A stretch of 64,000 bases of DNA from an uncultured Serinicoccus sp. (GCF_947500995.1 NZ_CANMUA010000003.1:248001-312000), one strand, 5' to 3'; numbered from the stretch's first letter, positions 34,030-41,493 are shown. Translations and numbers: made by a program. Notes: generated by a model from the sequence alone, not told the origin.

Positions 34030-34392
34030 ATGGGCCAGGGTGAGGCCGTCAGGGCATACCTGGACTCGCTGCCGCCGACGGCGCGTGAGCGGGTGGACGC
34101 CGTGCGCGCCCGGGTCCACGCCACGGCGCCGGGGCTGGGGGAGCGGATCTCTTACGGCATCCTCACCTTCACCCTCGACGGGCGCACCGTCTGCTACACG
34201 GCGGGGTATGCCCGGCACGTGGCCGTCTACCCCCTGCCGGACGTCTCCGCAGACCCGGACCTGGCCGAACGGATGGCGCCCTACGTCTCCGGCCGAGGGA
34301 CGCTGAAGTTCCCGCACGGCGCCGAGCTCCCCCTCGACCTCGTCGGTGACGTCGCCGCCGCGCACCTCGCGCGGCTGCGGCCCCCGGCGTGA
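34030..34392 (+). CDS. DUF1801 / iron-chaperone-like (YdhG fold) protein
   Basis: Small cytosolic protein of 120 residues: EAVRAYLDSLPPTARERVDA then ISYGILTFTLDGRTVCYTAG and a final YVSGRGTLKFPHGAELPLDL VGD, the hallmark of the DUF1801 (frataxin-like YdhG) fold. The biochemical role is not established. The stop is 4 bp from that of the convergent CDF gene. Confidence 0.82.
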   Translation: MGQGEAVRAYLDSLPPTARERVDAVRARVHATAPGLGERISYGILTFTLDGRTVCYTAGYARHVAVYPLPDVSADPDLAERMAPYVSGRGTLKFPHGAELPLDLVGDVAAAHLARLRPPA

Positions 34393-34396
34393 GGCG

Positions 34397-35071
34397 TCAG
34401 CAGTCGCACGCCCCCGGTCCGCAGGCGCACCCGTCGCCGGCCGGGGCGCAGCAGCCCTCGCCCCGCCAGGCCTGCAGCCCCTCGCGCAGCGCGACACCGG
34501 CGATGACCAGGCCGGCCACCGGGTCGGCCCACGACCAGCCGAGGGCGGCGTTGAGCAGCAGGCCGAGGAGCAGCACGGCCGAGAGGTAGGTGCACAGCAG
34601 GGTCTGGGTGCCGTCCGCGACGACGGCGTTGGACCCGAGCGCGCGGCCGGTGCGGCGCTGCGCCCAGGACAGGACGGGCATGACGGCGAGCGAGACCAGG
34701 GCGAGGGCGATGCCGATCGTCGAGGTCTCCGCCTCGCGCCCCACCACGAGCGCGCGGACCGACTCGACGGAGACCAGGGCCGCGAGCGCGAAGAAGGCCA
34801 CGGACATGAGCCGCAGCGCGGTCCGCTCGCGCTCCTGCGGCAGGTGGTGACTGAACTGCCACAGCACGACGAGCCCGCTGCTCACCTCCACCACCGAGTC
34901 GAGGCCGAAGCCGAGCAGGGCCACCGACCCGGCGACCAGGCCCGCGGCGATCGCGACGACCGCCTCGAGGACGTTGTAGACCACCGAGGTCAACGCGAGC
35001 GCCCGGGCACGTCGGCGCAGCCGTCGGGTCCGCTCTACGGCGGCCCCGGTCTGCAGCTGCAACGCGCTCAT
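34397..35071 (-). CDS. cation diffusion facilitator-like transporter with Cys-rich tail
   Basis: Membrane protein of 224 residues with about five to six helices (SVVYNVLEAVVAIAAGLVAG, SVALLGFGLDSVVEVSSGLV with the metal-site Asp) and a DGTQTLLCTYLSAVLL segment that equals the second metal-binding helix pair of CDF exporters. The tail EGCCAPAGDGCACGPGACDC has six cysteines and likely binds soft metals. Overlap with the ArsR stop (ATGA) ties it to the sensor. The CDF cytoplasmic domain is missing, as in the short 'cation transporter' subgroup. Probable export of Cd/Zn/Pb-like ions. Confidence 0.85.
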   Translation of the reverse strand: MSALQLQTGAAVERTRRLRRRARALALTSVVYNVLEAVVAIAAGLVAGSVALLGFGLDSVVEVSSGLVVLWQFSHHLPQERERTALRLMSVAFFALAALVSVESVRALVVGREAETSTIGIALALVSLAVMPVLSWAQRRTGRALGSNAVVADGTQTLLCTYLSAVLLLGLLLNAALGWSWADPVAGLVIAGVALREGLQAWRGEGCCAPAGDGCACGPGACDC

Positions 35072-35466
35072 CGGGTGGCCGCCGCGCCGGTGTCCGGGCA
35101 GAGGACGACCGCGTCCCCGGTCGCCGCCAGGAGCTGCTCCGCGGCCGAGAAGAGCGACATGACCAGGGCGGGCTCGGTGACCCTGAAGACGGAGGAGCGG
35201 CCCACCGGCCGCGAGGTGACGAGCCCGCAGTCGCGCAGGCAGGCCAGGTGGGTGGAGACGGTCGACTGCGCCAGGCCCAGGTGCTCGGTGAGCCGGCGCA
35301 CGTTGTGCTCGCCCAGCAGCAGGTGCCGCAGGATCGCCACGCGGGAGGAGTCGGCGAGGCCGTGGAAGAGGCAGGCCGCGGCCAGGGCCGCGTCCGGCTC
35401 GCTGCCTGCAGGAGTCCCGAGGTCGGTGCTTCCTGCGGTATCGATGCGCGGCTCTGTCATCGTCAT
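35068..35466 (-). CDS. ArsR/SmtB repressor, CmtR-like metal sensor
   Basis: Repressor of 132 residues with winged helix-turn-helix (HNVRRLTEHLGLAQSTVSTH). The recognition helix continues LACLRDCGLV, matching the Cys-x3-Cys site of mycobacterial CmtR (Cys57/Cys61), and a third Cys in VVLCPDTG fits CmtR Cys102. It should sense Cd(II)/Pb(II) and derepress the downstream transporter. A 20-bp inverted repeat overlaps the start codon, suggesting autorepression. Confidence 0.9.
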   Translation of the reverse strand: MTMTEPRIDTAGSTDLGTPAGSEPDAALAAACLFHGLADSSRVAILRHLLLGEHNVRRLTEHLGLAQSTVSTHLACLRDCGLVTSRPVGRSSVFRVTEPALVMSLFSAAEQLLAATGDAVVLCPDTGAAATR

Positions 35467-35476
35467 GTGACGATGA
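35457..35476. promoter_or_regulatory. ArsR-type operator overlapping the start codon
   Basis: TCATCGTCA-TG-TGACGATGA is a perfect 9-bp inverted repeat with a 2-nt centre, the layout of ArsR/SmtB operators. It covers the ArsR start codon (35464-35466) and lies between the monooxygenase stop (35485) and the repressor gene, so the repressor could block initiation of its own mRNA or read-through from the upstream gene. Confidence 0.7.
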
Positions 35477-35484
35477 TAGAGCCG

Positions 35485-36537
35485 TCAGACGATGCTGTCG
35501 AGCCTCGTCCCGACCTCCGCCGCCACCTGGCGAGCCCACTGGCCCACCCCGATGAGCGTGGCCGACGCCGCTCCGCACCAGTCGCCGTAGCCGAGGAGGA
35601 ACAAGCCGGGCACGCCGGGCACGGCGGGGCCGCCGTCGGTGAGCACCCGGCCCGCCCGCCGCGGCACCTCCAGCCCGGTGAGCCACGACAGCTCGGGGCG
35701 GAAGCCGGTGCACCAGACGACGGCGTCCAGCTCGAGCTCGGTCCCGTCCTCGGCGACGGCACCGCTCGGGGTGAGGCGGGTGACCATCGGCGTAGCCACG
35801 AGCTCACCGGCGTCCCGGGCGCGGCGCACCGGCGGCACGGCCACGATGTCGCCGAGGCTGCCGACCCCCTCGCCCTCGCCGCGCAGGCTGGCCGAGGCGA
35901 CCCGGAAGAGCTCGCGCCCGTCCACCTCGTCGGGCAGGTAGCGGGGCGGCCCGAGGGTCGCCCACGTCACGTCCGCCACCGGCAGCAGGTCGGTGGCGAC
36001 CTGCGCGCCGGAGTTGGCGCCGCCGACGACGAGCACGCGCCGTCCTGCGAAGGGGGCGGGACCGGCATACCGCGAGCTGTGCAGCTGCACCCCGCGGAAG
36101 TCCTCGATCCCGGGGACGGCGGGGACGAACGGCCGGCTCCAGGTGCCCGTCGCGCCGACGATCGCCTGCGCCCGCCGGGCGCCGTGGTCGGTGTCGAGCA
36201 CGAAGAGGCCGTCCTGACGCAGAACCGAGCGGACGCGTACCGGTCGGTGGACCGGCAGGTCGTACCGCTGCTCGTAGGCGGCGAGGTAGTCGATGACGTG
36301 GGCGGCGTCGGGGTTGTCGGGCCCCTCCGTCGGGGGCATCCGCCAGCCCGGCAGCGAGGAGTAGGCCGCCGGGGAGAAGAGGCGCAGCGAGGGCCAGGTG
36401 TGCCGCCAGGCACCGCCGGGCGCGTCACCGGCATCGAGGACGAGGTGCTCCACGCCGCGGCGGCGGAGGTAGAAGGAGGCCGCGAGGCCGGCCTGCCCTC
36501 CGCCCACGACGACGGCGGGGAGGGGATCGGTGTCCAC
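35485..36537 (-). CDS. flavin-containing monooxygenase-like FAD/NAD(P)H oxidoreductase (ArsO-like)
   Basis: Protein of 350 residues. FAD site VVVGGGQAGLAASFYL at the N-terminus, the RHTWPSLRLFSPAAYSSLPG block, NAD(P)H site RRVLVVGGANSGAQVA, and a C-terminal GLFLLGYGDWCG. It resembles ArsO-type monooxygenases often found beside arsR genes. No arsenate reductase or arsenite pump is in the window, so an arsenic role is not supported. It is 18 bp upstream of the CmtR-like gene on the same strand. Confidence 0.85.
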   Translation of the reverse strand: MDTDPLPAVVVGGGQAGLAASFYLRRRGVEHLVLDAGDAPGGAWRHTWPSLRLFSPAAYSSLPGWRMPPTEGPDNPDAAHVIDYLAAYEQRYDLPVHRPVRVRSVLRQDGLFVLDTDHGARRAQAIVGATGTWSRPFVPAVPGIEDFRGVQLHSSRYAGPAPFAGRRVLVVGGANSGAQVATDLLPVADVTWATLGPPRYLPDEVDGRELFRVASASLRGEGEGVGSLGDIVAVPPVRRARDAGELVATPMVTRLTPSGAVAEDGTELELDAVVWCTGFRPELSWLTGLEVPRRAGRVLTDGGPAVPGVPGLFLLGYGDWCGAASATLIGVGQWARQVAAEVGTRLDSIV

Positions 36538-36549
36538 GCTGGGCGAGGA

Positions 36550-37452
36550 CTACGGGACGAGCTCGGGGTCGCGCTCGCGGCGACCCGGCGCCTGCTGCGG
36601 CGCACGGGTGCCGTGCTTCGCGGGCCGCCAGGTCGCCGTGCGGGGGTGCGCCGGCTCCCGGGTCGGCGCCGGGGTGGCGGCGGCGGTGCGCGGGGAGGGC
36701 GTCGAGGCCACGGCACCGGCTGCTGGCGCGGGGGTGGCCTCGGAGGGGTGCGGGCGGCCGGGGGCCGTCTCGAGCTGGCGCCAGAGGGTGGCGGTGCGGC
36801 GCCGCACCATCCACTGGTCGGCGTCGATGATGGCCCGCAGCACGACCGCGCCCACGAGCATCCCGCCTAGGAGGTCGGAGGGCCAGTGGTAGCCGAGGTA
36901 GTAGGCGACCCCGATCGAGTTGAGCACGATGAGGCCCATCGCCCACCCCAGGCGACGCCTCACCCGGGTGTCGGGGTGGGAGTAGACCACGATGAGGTAG
37001 GCCGCGGCGCCGTAGAAGAGGATGGCCTCGGAGGCGTGGCCCGAGGGGTAGGTGATGCCGTACCACCCGTGCTCGGCCGCTCCGCCGTTGAGGAAGCGGC
37101 CCGAGACGTCGTCGGCCTTCGGGGAGGTGCGGGCCAGGACGACCTTGAGGCCACCGACGACGGCGTAGAAGCCGATCTCGGCGGCGGCCGCGACGAGGAC
37201 GGGTCGCCAGGTGCGGTGCTTCCACGCGAGGAAGAACGCGACGGCGAGCAGGGCGGGCAGGCAGACCGCCTGCCCCGCGACGGCATTGGGCACCTGGTCC
37301 AGGAAGTCGGTCCACCGGGGCGTGAGGTCGTCGGACCAGAAACCGTGCAGCGAACGGTCGACCTCACGCAGCGGACCCGCGACCAGCGACGTCACCAGCA
37401 CCAGGGCGCCGACGAGCACCGGCAGGCTGGTGAGGCGGCGGAGGGTCAGCAT
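36550..37452 (-). CDS. PAP2-superfamily membrane phosphatase
   Basis: Membrane protein of 300 residues with about six helices. Phosphatase signature: KVVLARTSPKADD (altered first motif, normally KxxxxxxRP), TYPSGHASEA (second) and YYLGYHWPSDLLGG (third, His and Asp). The C-terminal 90 residues are a Pro/Ala/Arg-rich cytosolic tail with repeated TPAP/TPSP elements. Likely dephosphorylates lipid phosphates such as undecaprenyl diphosphate or phosphatidate. Its upstream region (37453-37600) is clearly richer in A+T than the rest of the window. Confidence 0.86.
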   Translation of the reverse strand: MLTLRRLTSLPVLVGALVLVTSLVAGPLREVDRSLHGFWSDDLTPRWTDFLDQVPNAVAGQAVCLPALLAVAFFLAWKHRTWRPVLVAAAAEIGFYAVVGGLKVVLARTSPKADDVSGRFLNGGAAEHGWYGITYPSGHASEAILFYGAAAYLIVVYSHPDTRVRRRLGWAMGLIVLNSIGVAYYLGYHWPSDLLGGMLVGAVVLRAIIDADQWMVRRRTATLWRQLETAPGRPHPSEATPAPAAGAVASTPSPRTAAATPAPTREPAHPRTATWRPAKHGTRAPQQAPGRRERDPELVP

Positions 37453-37600
37453 AGAGAATTCCTAGGGTAGGAAAGAAGACTGGGATGAGTCTGGGCACGC
37501 CATTTGGGCCTCGACGACATTTCATGGTACTGGGGATGGCACAGGAATGCAGGTCGAGAATGGCCGGCGCTTTTCTTCGGTATGCCGTTCTCCCGCCGGG
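37453..37600. other. A+T-rich leader of the PAP2 gene
   Basis: About 150 bp with a G+C content I estimate near 55%, far below the surroundings, precede the PAP2 gene. On the minus strand it contains CCTAGGAAT close to the start codon and several A/T runs. No ORF or repeat is convincing; it probably holds the promoter, and the composition may reflect regulated (sigma-dependent) transcription or foreign origin. Confidence 0.5.
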
Positions 37601-37603
37601 TCC

Positions 37604-37642
37604 GTGCGCGATGGTGGCCCTCAGCGGGCCACGACCGCGCAC
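37604..37642. repeat. 39-bp hairpin repeat, copy A
   Basis: Stem GTGCGCG / CGCGCAC, a 3x3 internal loop (ATG/GAC), stem GTGGCCC / GGGCCAC and loop TCAGC. It starts 10 bp downstream of the MOSC gene stop (minus strand) and should be its terminator. It is the partner of the copy at 41415, from which it differs by a compensated base pair in the outer stem. Confidence 0.8.
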
Positions 37643-37651
37643 AGTGCTCGG

Positions 37652-38191
37652 TCAGACGGGCGACAACGCCACCAGCGGGCCGTCCGGCACCGCGACCCTG
37701 ATCTGGTCACCCGGCCGGACCGTCCCGCCGCGCGTCACGACGGCCATGACGCCGGTGAGCCGCTCCACCGCGCCGTCGCCGTGTCGGCGCAGCACCTGCT
37801 TGAGCAGCCCGGGCTGGAAGTCGTCGATCTGGTAGCAGGGGTTGCGCAGCCCGGTGACCTCCACCTCTGCCTCGCCCAGGGTCAGCCGGGTGCCGCGCGC
37901 CAGCGCCAGCAGGTCGATGCCGGTCGTCGTGACGTTCTCCCCGAGGTCGCCCGGGCGCACGGTGTGCCCGAGCTCGGCCAGGTCGTCGAAGAGCTCGGCG
38001 TGGATGAGGTGGACCTGGCGCAGGTTGGGCGCCGTCGGGTCCTTCTTCACCCGGTGGAGGTGCTGCACGGTGACGCCGGCGTGCGCGTCCCCGCGCACGC
38101 CATACCCCTCGACGAGCTCGATCTCGGCGACCGGCTCCTTGCGGAACTCGTGGACGGGGCTGAGCTGCACGGCGAGCACACGGGACGGCAT
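37652..38191 (-). CDS. MOSC domain protein (YiiM-like)
   Basis: Protein of 179 residues. The MOSC core shows VRGDAHAGVTVQHLHRVKKD, RQVHLIHAELFDDLAELG, RPGDLGENVTTTGIDL and the conserved cysteine in TGLRNPCYQIDDFQPGL, which in this family binds molybdenum cofactor or carries sulfur. YiiM-type members reduce N-hydroxylated purines; the exact substrate here is unknown. Start ATG 38191 (MPSRVLAVQL) is set by homology with the family start; the longer ORF has an Arg-rich leader through the palindromic intergenic DNA. Confidence 0.86.
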   Translation of the reverse strand: MPSRVLAVQLSPVHEFRKEPVAEIELVEGYGVRGDAHAGVTVQHLHRVKKDPTAPNLRQVHLIHAELFDDLAELGHTVRPGDLGENVTTTGIDLLALARGTRLTLGEAEVEVTGLRNPCYQIDDFQPGLLKQVLRRHGDGAVERLTGVMAVVTRGGTVRPGDQIRVAVPDGPLVALSPV

Positions 38192-38226
38192 ACCCCGCAT
38201 TCTGCCGTCCCGACGCCACGCCCGTG

Positions 38227-38268
38227 CCGCCCGGCTCAGGTACGCACGTGCGCACCTGAGCCGGGCGG
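38227..38268. repeat. 42-bp near-perfect palindrome centred on CACGTG
   Basis: Arms of 21 bp, left starting CCGCCCGGCTCAGGT and right ending ACCTGAGCCGGGCGG, match at 20 of 21 positions around GCACGTGC. A partial second copy of the right arm (CCTGAGCCGGG) is at about 38310. It sits in the 203-bp divergent region between MOSC and pdxY, where a terminator is not expected, so an operator or a structural (cruciform) element is more likely. Confidence 0.8.
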
Positions 38269-38394
38269 GCCGGGCGTGTCCGCGGGACGTGGGAGCCCAC
38301 GGGCGACGCGCCTGAGCCGGGACCGGCGGGTGCGGCATGCCCCTCGTGGTGCCCGCGCTGCGGATGCGGGCGCGGAGGTGCCATCATCGGGAGA

Positions 38395-39261
38395 ATGCGC
38401 TTCCTCTCCATCCAGAGCCACGTCGCCTACGGCCACGTCGGCAACTCGGCCGCCGTCTTCCCGCTGCAGCGTCTCGGGCACGAGGTCTGGCCGGTGCTGA
38501 CGGTGAACTTCTCCAACCACACGGGCTACGGCGCGTGGGGTGGCCCGCTCATCCCCGCCGACGACGTGCGCGCCGTCATCAGCGGGATCGAGGACCGTGG
38601 GGTGCTGGGGAGCGGCGACGGCGTGCTCTCCGGCTACCTCGGCGGTGAGGAGATCGTCGACGTGGTGGTCGAGGCCGTCGGCCGGGTCAAGGCGGCCAAC
38701 CCCGACGCCACGTATACCTGCGACCCGGTCATGGGCAACGCCACCTCGGGCTGCTTCGTGGCGCCGGCGATCCCCCCGCTCATCCGCGAGCGCGTGCTGC
38801 CGCACGCCGACATCATCACGCCCAACCAGTTCGAGCTCGGCTACATGACGCACACGGAGCCCGACAGCCTGGAGTCGACGCTGGAGTCGGTGGACCGCGC
38901 CCGCGAGCTCGGGCCGCGGACCGTGCTCGTCACCAGCGTGCTGCGCCCGGAGCGGGAGCCGCAGCCCGACGGGGGCGAGACCATCGAGATGCTGGCCGTC
39001 GACGACGACGGCGCTTGGATCGTGGCGACCCCGCGGCTGCCGATCAAGGCCAACGGCTCGGGCGACGTGACCAGCGCTCTCTTCACCGCCCACTACCGCG
39101 AGACCGGGTCGGCCGCGACCGCCCTGGAGCGGACGGCCGCCAGCGTCCTCGAGCTGCTGCAGGTGACCATCGACTCCGGCGAGCGCGAGCTGCGGCTGGT
39201 GCAGGCGCAGGAGGCGTTCGTCGCGCCCGGGCGGGAGTTCACGGCGACCCAGGTGCGCTGA
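38395..39261 (+). CDS. pdxY: pyridoxal kinase
   Basis: Kinase of 288 residues of the ribokinase superfamily that phosphorylates pyridoxal for PLP salvage. Landmarks: SIQSHVAYGHVGNSAAVFPL (substrate loop), VNFSNHTGYG, TCDPVMGN, ADIITPNQFELGYMT, and the anion hole IKANGSGDVTSALF with catalytic Asp. All match PdxY, whose usual length is 285-290. Start ATG 38395. Confidence 0.93.
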   Translation: MRFLSIQSHVAYGHVGNSAAVFPLQRLGHEVWPVLTVNFSNHTGYGAWGGPLIPADDVRAVISGIEDRGVLGSGDGVLSGYLGGEEIVDVVVEAVGRVKAANPDATYTCDPVMGNATSGCFVAPAIPPLIRERVLPHADIITPNQFELGYMTHTEPDSLESTLESVDRARELGPRTVLVTSVLRPEREPQPDGGETIEMLAVDDDGAWIVATPRLPIKANGSGDVTSALFTAHYRETGSAATALERTAASVLELLQVTIDSGERELRLVQAQEAFVAPGREFTATQVR

Positions 39262-39321
39262 GCGGCCCCGCGGGGGCTGCCGGCCCCGGGCCGGGGCCGA
39301 GCTGGACGGCGGACCGGCGGG

Positions 39322-40083
39322 TCAGCGCCAGGGGGCGACGAGCTCGGTGAGGCTGTCGGTCAGCGCCTTCTGCAGCAACGGGCCGAAGGTGACGCGGTGG
39401 ACGCCCAGGGCGCGCAGCTCCTCGAGCGAGCCGGACGGCGCGCCGTCCACCGGGTGGGCGGTGACGTTGACCGGGCCGGACAGGCCGTCGAGCAGGGCCC
39501 GCAGCGTGTCCGCGTCCGGGACCCGCACCGGGTAGACGCACCGGGCACCGGCCTCCTCGCACGCCCGCAGGCGGGTGAGCGCCTCGGCCAGCGGGTCGTC
39601 GAAGGTCACGACCTGGCCCATGAAGGCGTCGGTGCGGGCGTTGATCACGAGCTCCACCCCGGCCTCGTCCGCGGCCGCCCGCAGGGCACCGATGTAGTCG
39701 GCGTGCTCGCCGACCTCCCGCAGGCGGCCCTCGCTGTGCACCGTGTCCTCGATGTTGATGCCCGCGACGCCCGCCTCGAGGGTGCGCTCGACGAGCTCGG
39801 CGGCGGGGGTGTCGTAGCCGGACTCGAGGTCGGCGGTGACCGGCACGTCCACGGCCGCGGTGATGCGGCGTATGCCGTCCAGCGCGTCGGGCAGGCTCAT
39901 CCCCTCGTTGTCCTGCTGGCCGCGGGAGTCGGCCAGGGGGTGGCTGCCCACGCTCAGCGCCGGGAACCCGGCACCCACCACGGCGCGGGCGGACCACACG
40001 TCCCAGACGGTGGGCAGGACCAGGGTCCGGCCGGTGTGGTGCAGCCGGAGGAGCTCGGAGGCGTGGAGAGCGACGTCGGTCAT
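39322..40083 (-). CDS. isocitrate lyase / PEP mutase family protein
   Basis: TIM-barrel enzyme of 253 residues. Visible features are LVLPTVWDVWSARAVVGAGF, DLESGYDTP (metal-binding Asp-Glu), GINIEDTVH and VINARTDAF, all typical of the ICL/PEPM superfamily. The KKCGH motif of isocitrate lyase is absent, and the short form resembles carboxyphosphonoenolpyruvate mutase/oxaloacetate-hydrolase-like members; the reaction is unknown. The start ATG overlaps the MerR stop (ATGA), so it is controlled together with that regulator. Confidence 0.85.
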   Translation of the reverse strand: MTDVALHASELLRLHHTGRTLVLPTVWDVWSARAVVGAGFPALSVGSHPLADSRGQQDNEGMSLPDALDGIRRITAAVDVPVTADLESGYDTPAAELVERTLEAGVAGINIEDTVHSEGRLREVGEHADYIGALRAAADEAGVELVINARTDAFMGQVVTFDDPLAEALTRLRACEEAGARCVYPVRVPDADTLRALLDGLSGPVNVTAHPVDGAPSGSLEELRALGVHRVTFGPLLQKALTDSLTELVAPWR

Positions 40084-40802
40084 GGGGCGAGCATGCCAGA
40101 GCGGGCGGAGGCGCTGCTGCTGACCGCCACGTGCTGCTGCGCGAGGCGGCGCAGCGCCGCGAGCACCGGGTCGACGAGCACGGTGCCCAAGACGACGTGG
40201 CGGACCGCCGCCTGGGGGGAGGTCTGCGGCACCGACTCGACGTCGGTGCGGCCGATCTGCTCCACGGCGTCGGCGTAGCGGGTCATCCGTTCCTCGTCCA
40301 GGCCCAGCCCCGCCCGGTCGCACGCCTCCCACGCGGCGTCCAGCTCGTCGAGGACCGGGTCGCCCGGGTGCACCTGCCAGCCGCGGCCCGCGACGAACCG
40401 GCGGGACCGCGAGTCCGGCGCACCGGGGGCGTCGCAGGGCGGTGCGAGGTCGTGCCCGGCCTCGTGGTCGCGCCCGGCATACGCCCCGGTCGTGGTCGAG
40501 GTCCCCGCCGCGGGCCGGGCCCCGGCCACCCCGGGCAGCGACCGCTGCGCCACCGCCATGACGTCGACGGGGGACAGGTCGGGCTCCTCGATCGCGGCCA
40601 GCACCCGGCGCGCCGCCGCCAGGCTGAGCCCGCCGACCTCGGTCAGCGCGCGGACGAGGGTGAGCCGCTCGACGTGCGAGGCGTCATACCTCGCCCGGGT
40701 CCTGGACACCGTGACGCCGGGATGGAGCAGCCGCTCGCGCAGGTAGTACTTCACCGTCGGCACCGGCACCCCGGTCGCCTCGGACAGGTCGGAGATCTGC
40801 AT
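40080..40802 (-). CDS. MerR-family transcriptional regulator
   Basis: Regulator of 240 residues. The first 75 residues are the MerR winged helix (MQISDLSEATGVPVPTVKYY LRERLL, then VERLTLVRALTEVGGLSLAA). The rest is a less conserved ligand domain with a Gly/Thr-rich linker and DELDAAWEACDRAGL. I start at ATG 40802, preceded by AGAGGTGG; the track start at 40883 would run through the operator and the divergent gene's ribosome site. It controls itself, the PEP-mutase-like gene and probably the divergent DUF4188 gene. Confidence 0.88.
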   Translation of the reverse strand: MQISDLSEATGVPVPTVKYYLRERLLHPGVTVSRTRARYDASHVERLTLVRALTEVGGLSLAAARRVLAAIEEPDLSPVDVMAVAQRSLPGVAGARPAAGTSTTTGAYAGRDHEAGHDLAPPCDAPGAPDSRSRRFVAGRGWQVHPGDPVLDELDAAWEACDRAGLGLDEERMTRYADAVEQIGRTDVESVPQTSPQAAVRHVVLGTVLVDPVLAALRRLAQQHVAVSSSASARSGMLAP

Positions 40803-40812
40803 ACACCACCTC

Positions 40813-40860
40813 TTGACATTGGAGAGTATCACTATCCAATATTGGGTAGTGACACTATCC
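40813..40860 (+). promoter_or_regulatory. MerR operator/promoter region, divergent
   Basis: TTGACA (40813-40818) is followed after 19 bp by AATATT (40838-40843), or after 17 bp by CCAATA. A 24-bp palindrome with one mismatch, arms TCACTATCCAAT and ATTGGGTAGTGA (40829-40852), covers the -10 region. In addition, AGTATCACTATCC and AGTGACACTATCC (40825 and 40848) repeat directly at a 23-bp distance. The segment is strikingly A+T-rich and is the most convincing operator in the window. Confidence 0.75.
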
Positions 40861-40873
40861 ACGAGGAGCTGAC

Positions 40874-41401
40874 ATGACCGCACCCCAGACCCACGCCCAC
40901 GACGGCGCGCTCGTCGTCTTCCACATCGGCATGACGATCCGCAAGCCGCACCGGCCGGACCTGTGGCTGCCGGTCCTGCGCGCCATGCCGCCGATGCTCG
41001 CCGAGCTCGCCCGCAACCGGGAGGCCGCGCGGCGCGGGGAGGCGCAGGACCTCGGCTGCCTCGGGGCCACCACGCTCGTCGGTGCCCGCGGACCGTGGGT
41101 GGTGCAGTACTGGCGGTCCGTCGACCACCTCTACGACTACGCGCAGGCGCCGGACCACGCGCACCTGCCGGCCTGGCGCGCCTTCAACCGGGCCGCCCGG
41201 CGGCACCCGGGCGCCGTCGGCATCTGGCACGAGACGTATGCCGTGCCCGCGGGCGGGGTGGAGACGCTCTACGTCGGCGGCGCCGAGGTGGGGCTCGCGG
41301 CAGCGACCGGCACCGTCACCGCGACCCGGCGCGGCACGCACGCGCGGGAGCGGCTGACCTCCGGGCCGCTGCACCCCGACCCGGCACCCGCCCCGGCGTA
41401 G
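40874..41401 (+). CDS. DUF4188 domain protein
   Basis: Protein of 175 residues with VFHIGMTIRKPHRPDLWLPV, VQYWRSVDHLYDYAQAPDHA HLPAW and GIWHETYAVPAGGVETLYV, the DUF4188 pattern related to the dimeric alpha/beta-barrel (monooxygenase/aldoxime dehydratase-like) fold. Function is unknown. GAGGAG precedes the ATG at 40874. Its divergent arrangement with a MerR regulator suggests inducible expression in response to a small molecule. Confidence 0.83.
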   Translation: MTAPQTHAHDGALVVFHIGMTIRKPHRPDLWLPVLRAMPPMLAELARNREAARRGEAQDLGCLGATTLVGARGPWVVQYWRSVDHLYDYAQAPDHAHLPAWRAFNRAARRHPGAVGIWHETYAVPAGGVETLYVGGAEVGLAAATGTVTATRRGTHARERLTSGPLHPDPAPAPA

Positions 41402-41414
41402 AGGGAGCCGTGCT

Positions 41415-41453
41415 GTGTGCGTCCGTGGCCCTCAGGGGGCCACGACCGCACAC
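41415..41453. repeat. 39-bp hairpin repeat, copy B
   Basis: Stem GTGTGCG / CGCACAC, 3x3 internal loop (TCC/GAC), stem GTGGCCC / GGGCCAC, loop TCAGG. It lies 13 bp beyond the DUF4188 stop and 40 bp before the convergent sulfotransferase-like stop. The T-A pair replaces a C-G pair of copy A at the fourth position of the outer stem, so the pairing is conserved. Probable bidirectional terminator. Confidence 0.82.
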
Positions 41454-41493
41454 GATCAGCAGGGGAGGTGCCGTGTGCGCAGCCGCCGGTGGC

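Noticed and set aside
35068-36537. Arsenic resistance (ars) operon
   Set aside because: The ArsR protein has CmtR-type cysteines, the exporter is CDF-like, and arsB/acr3, arsC and arsM are missing.
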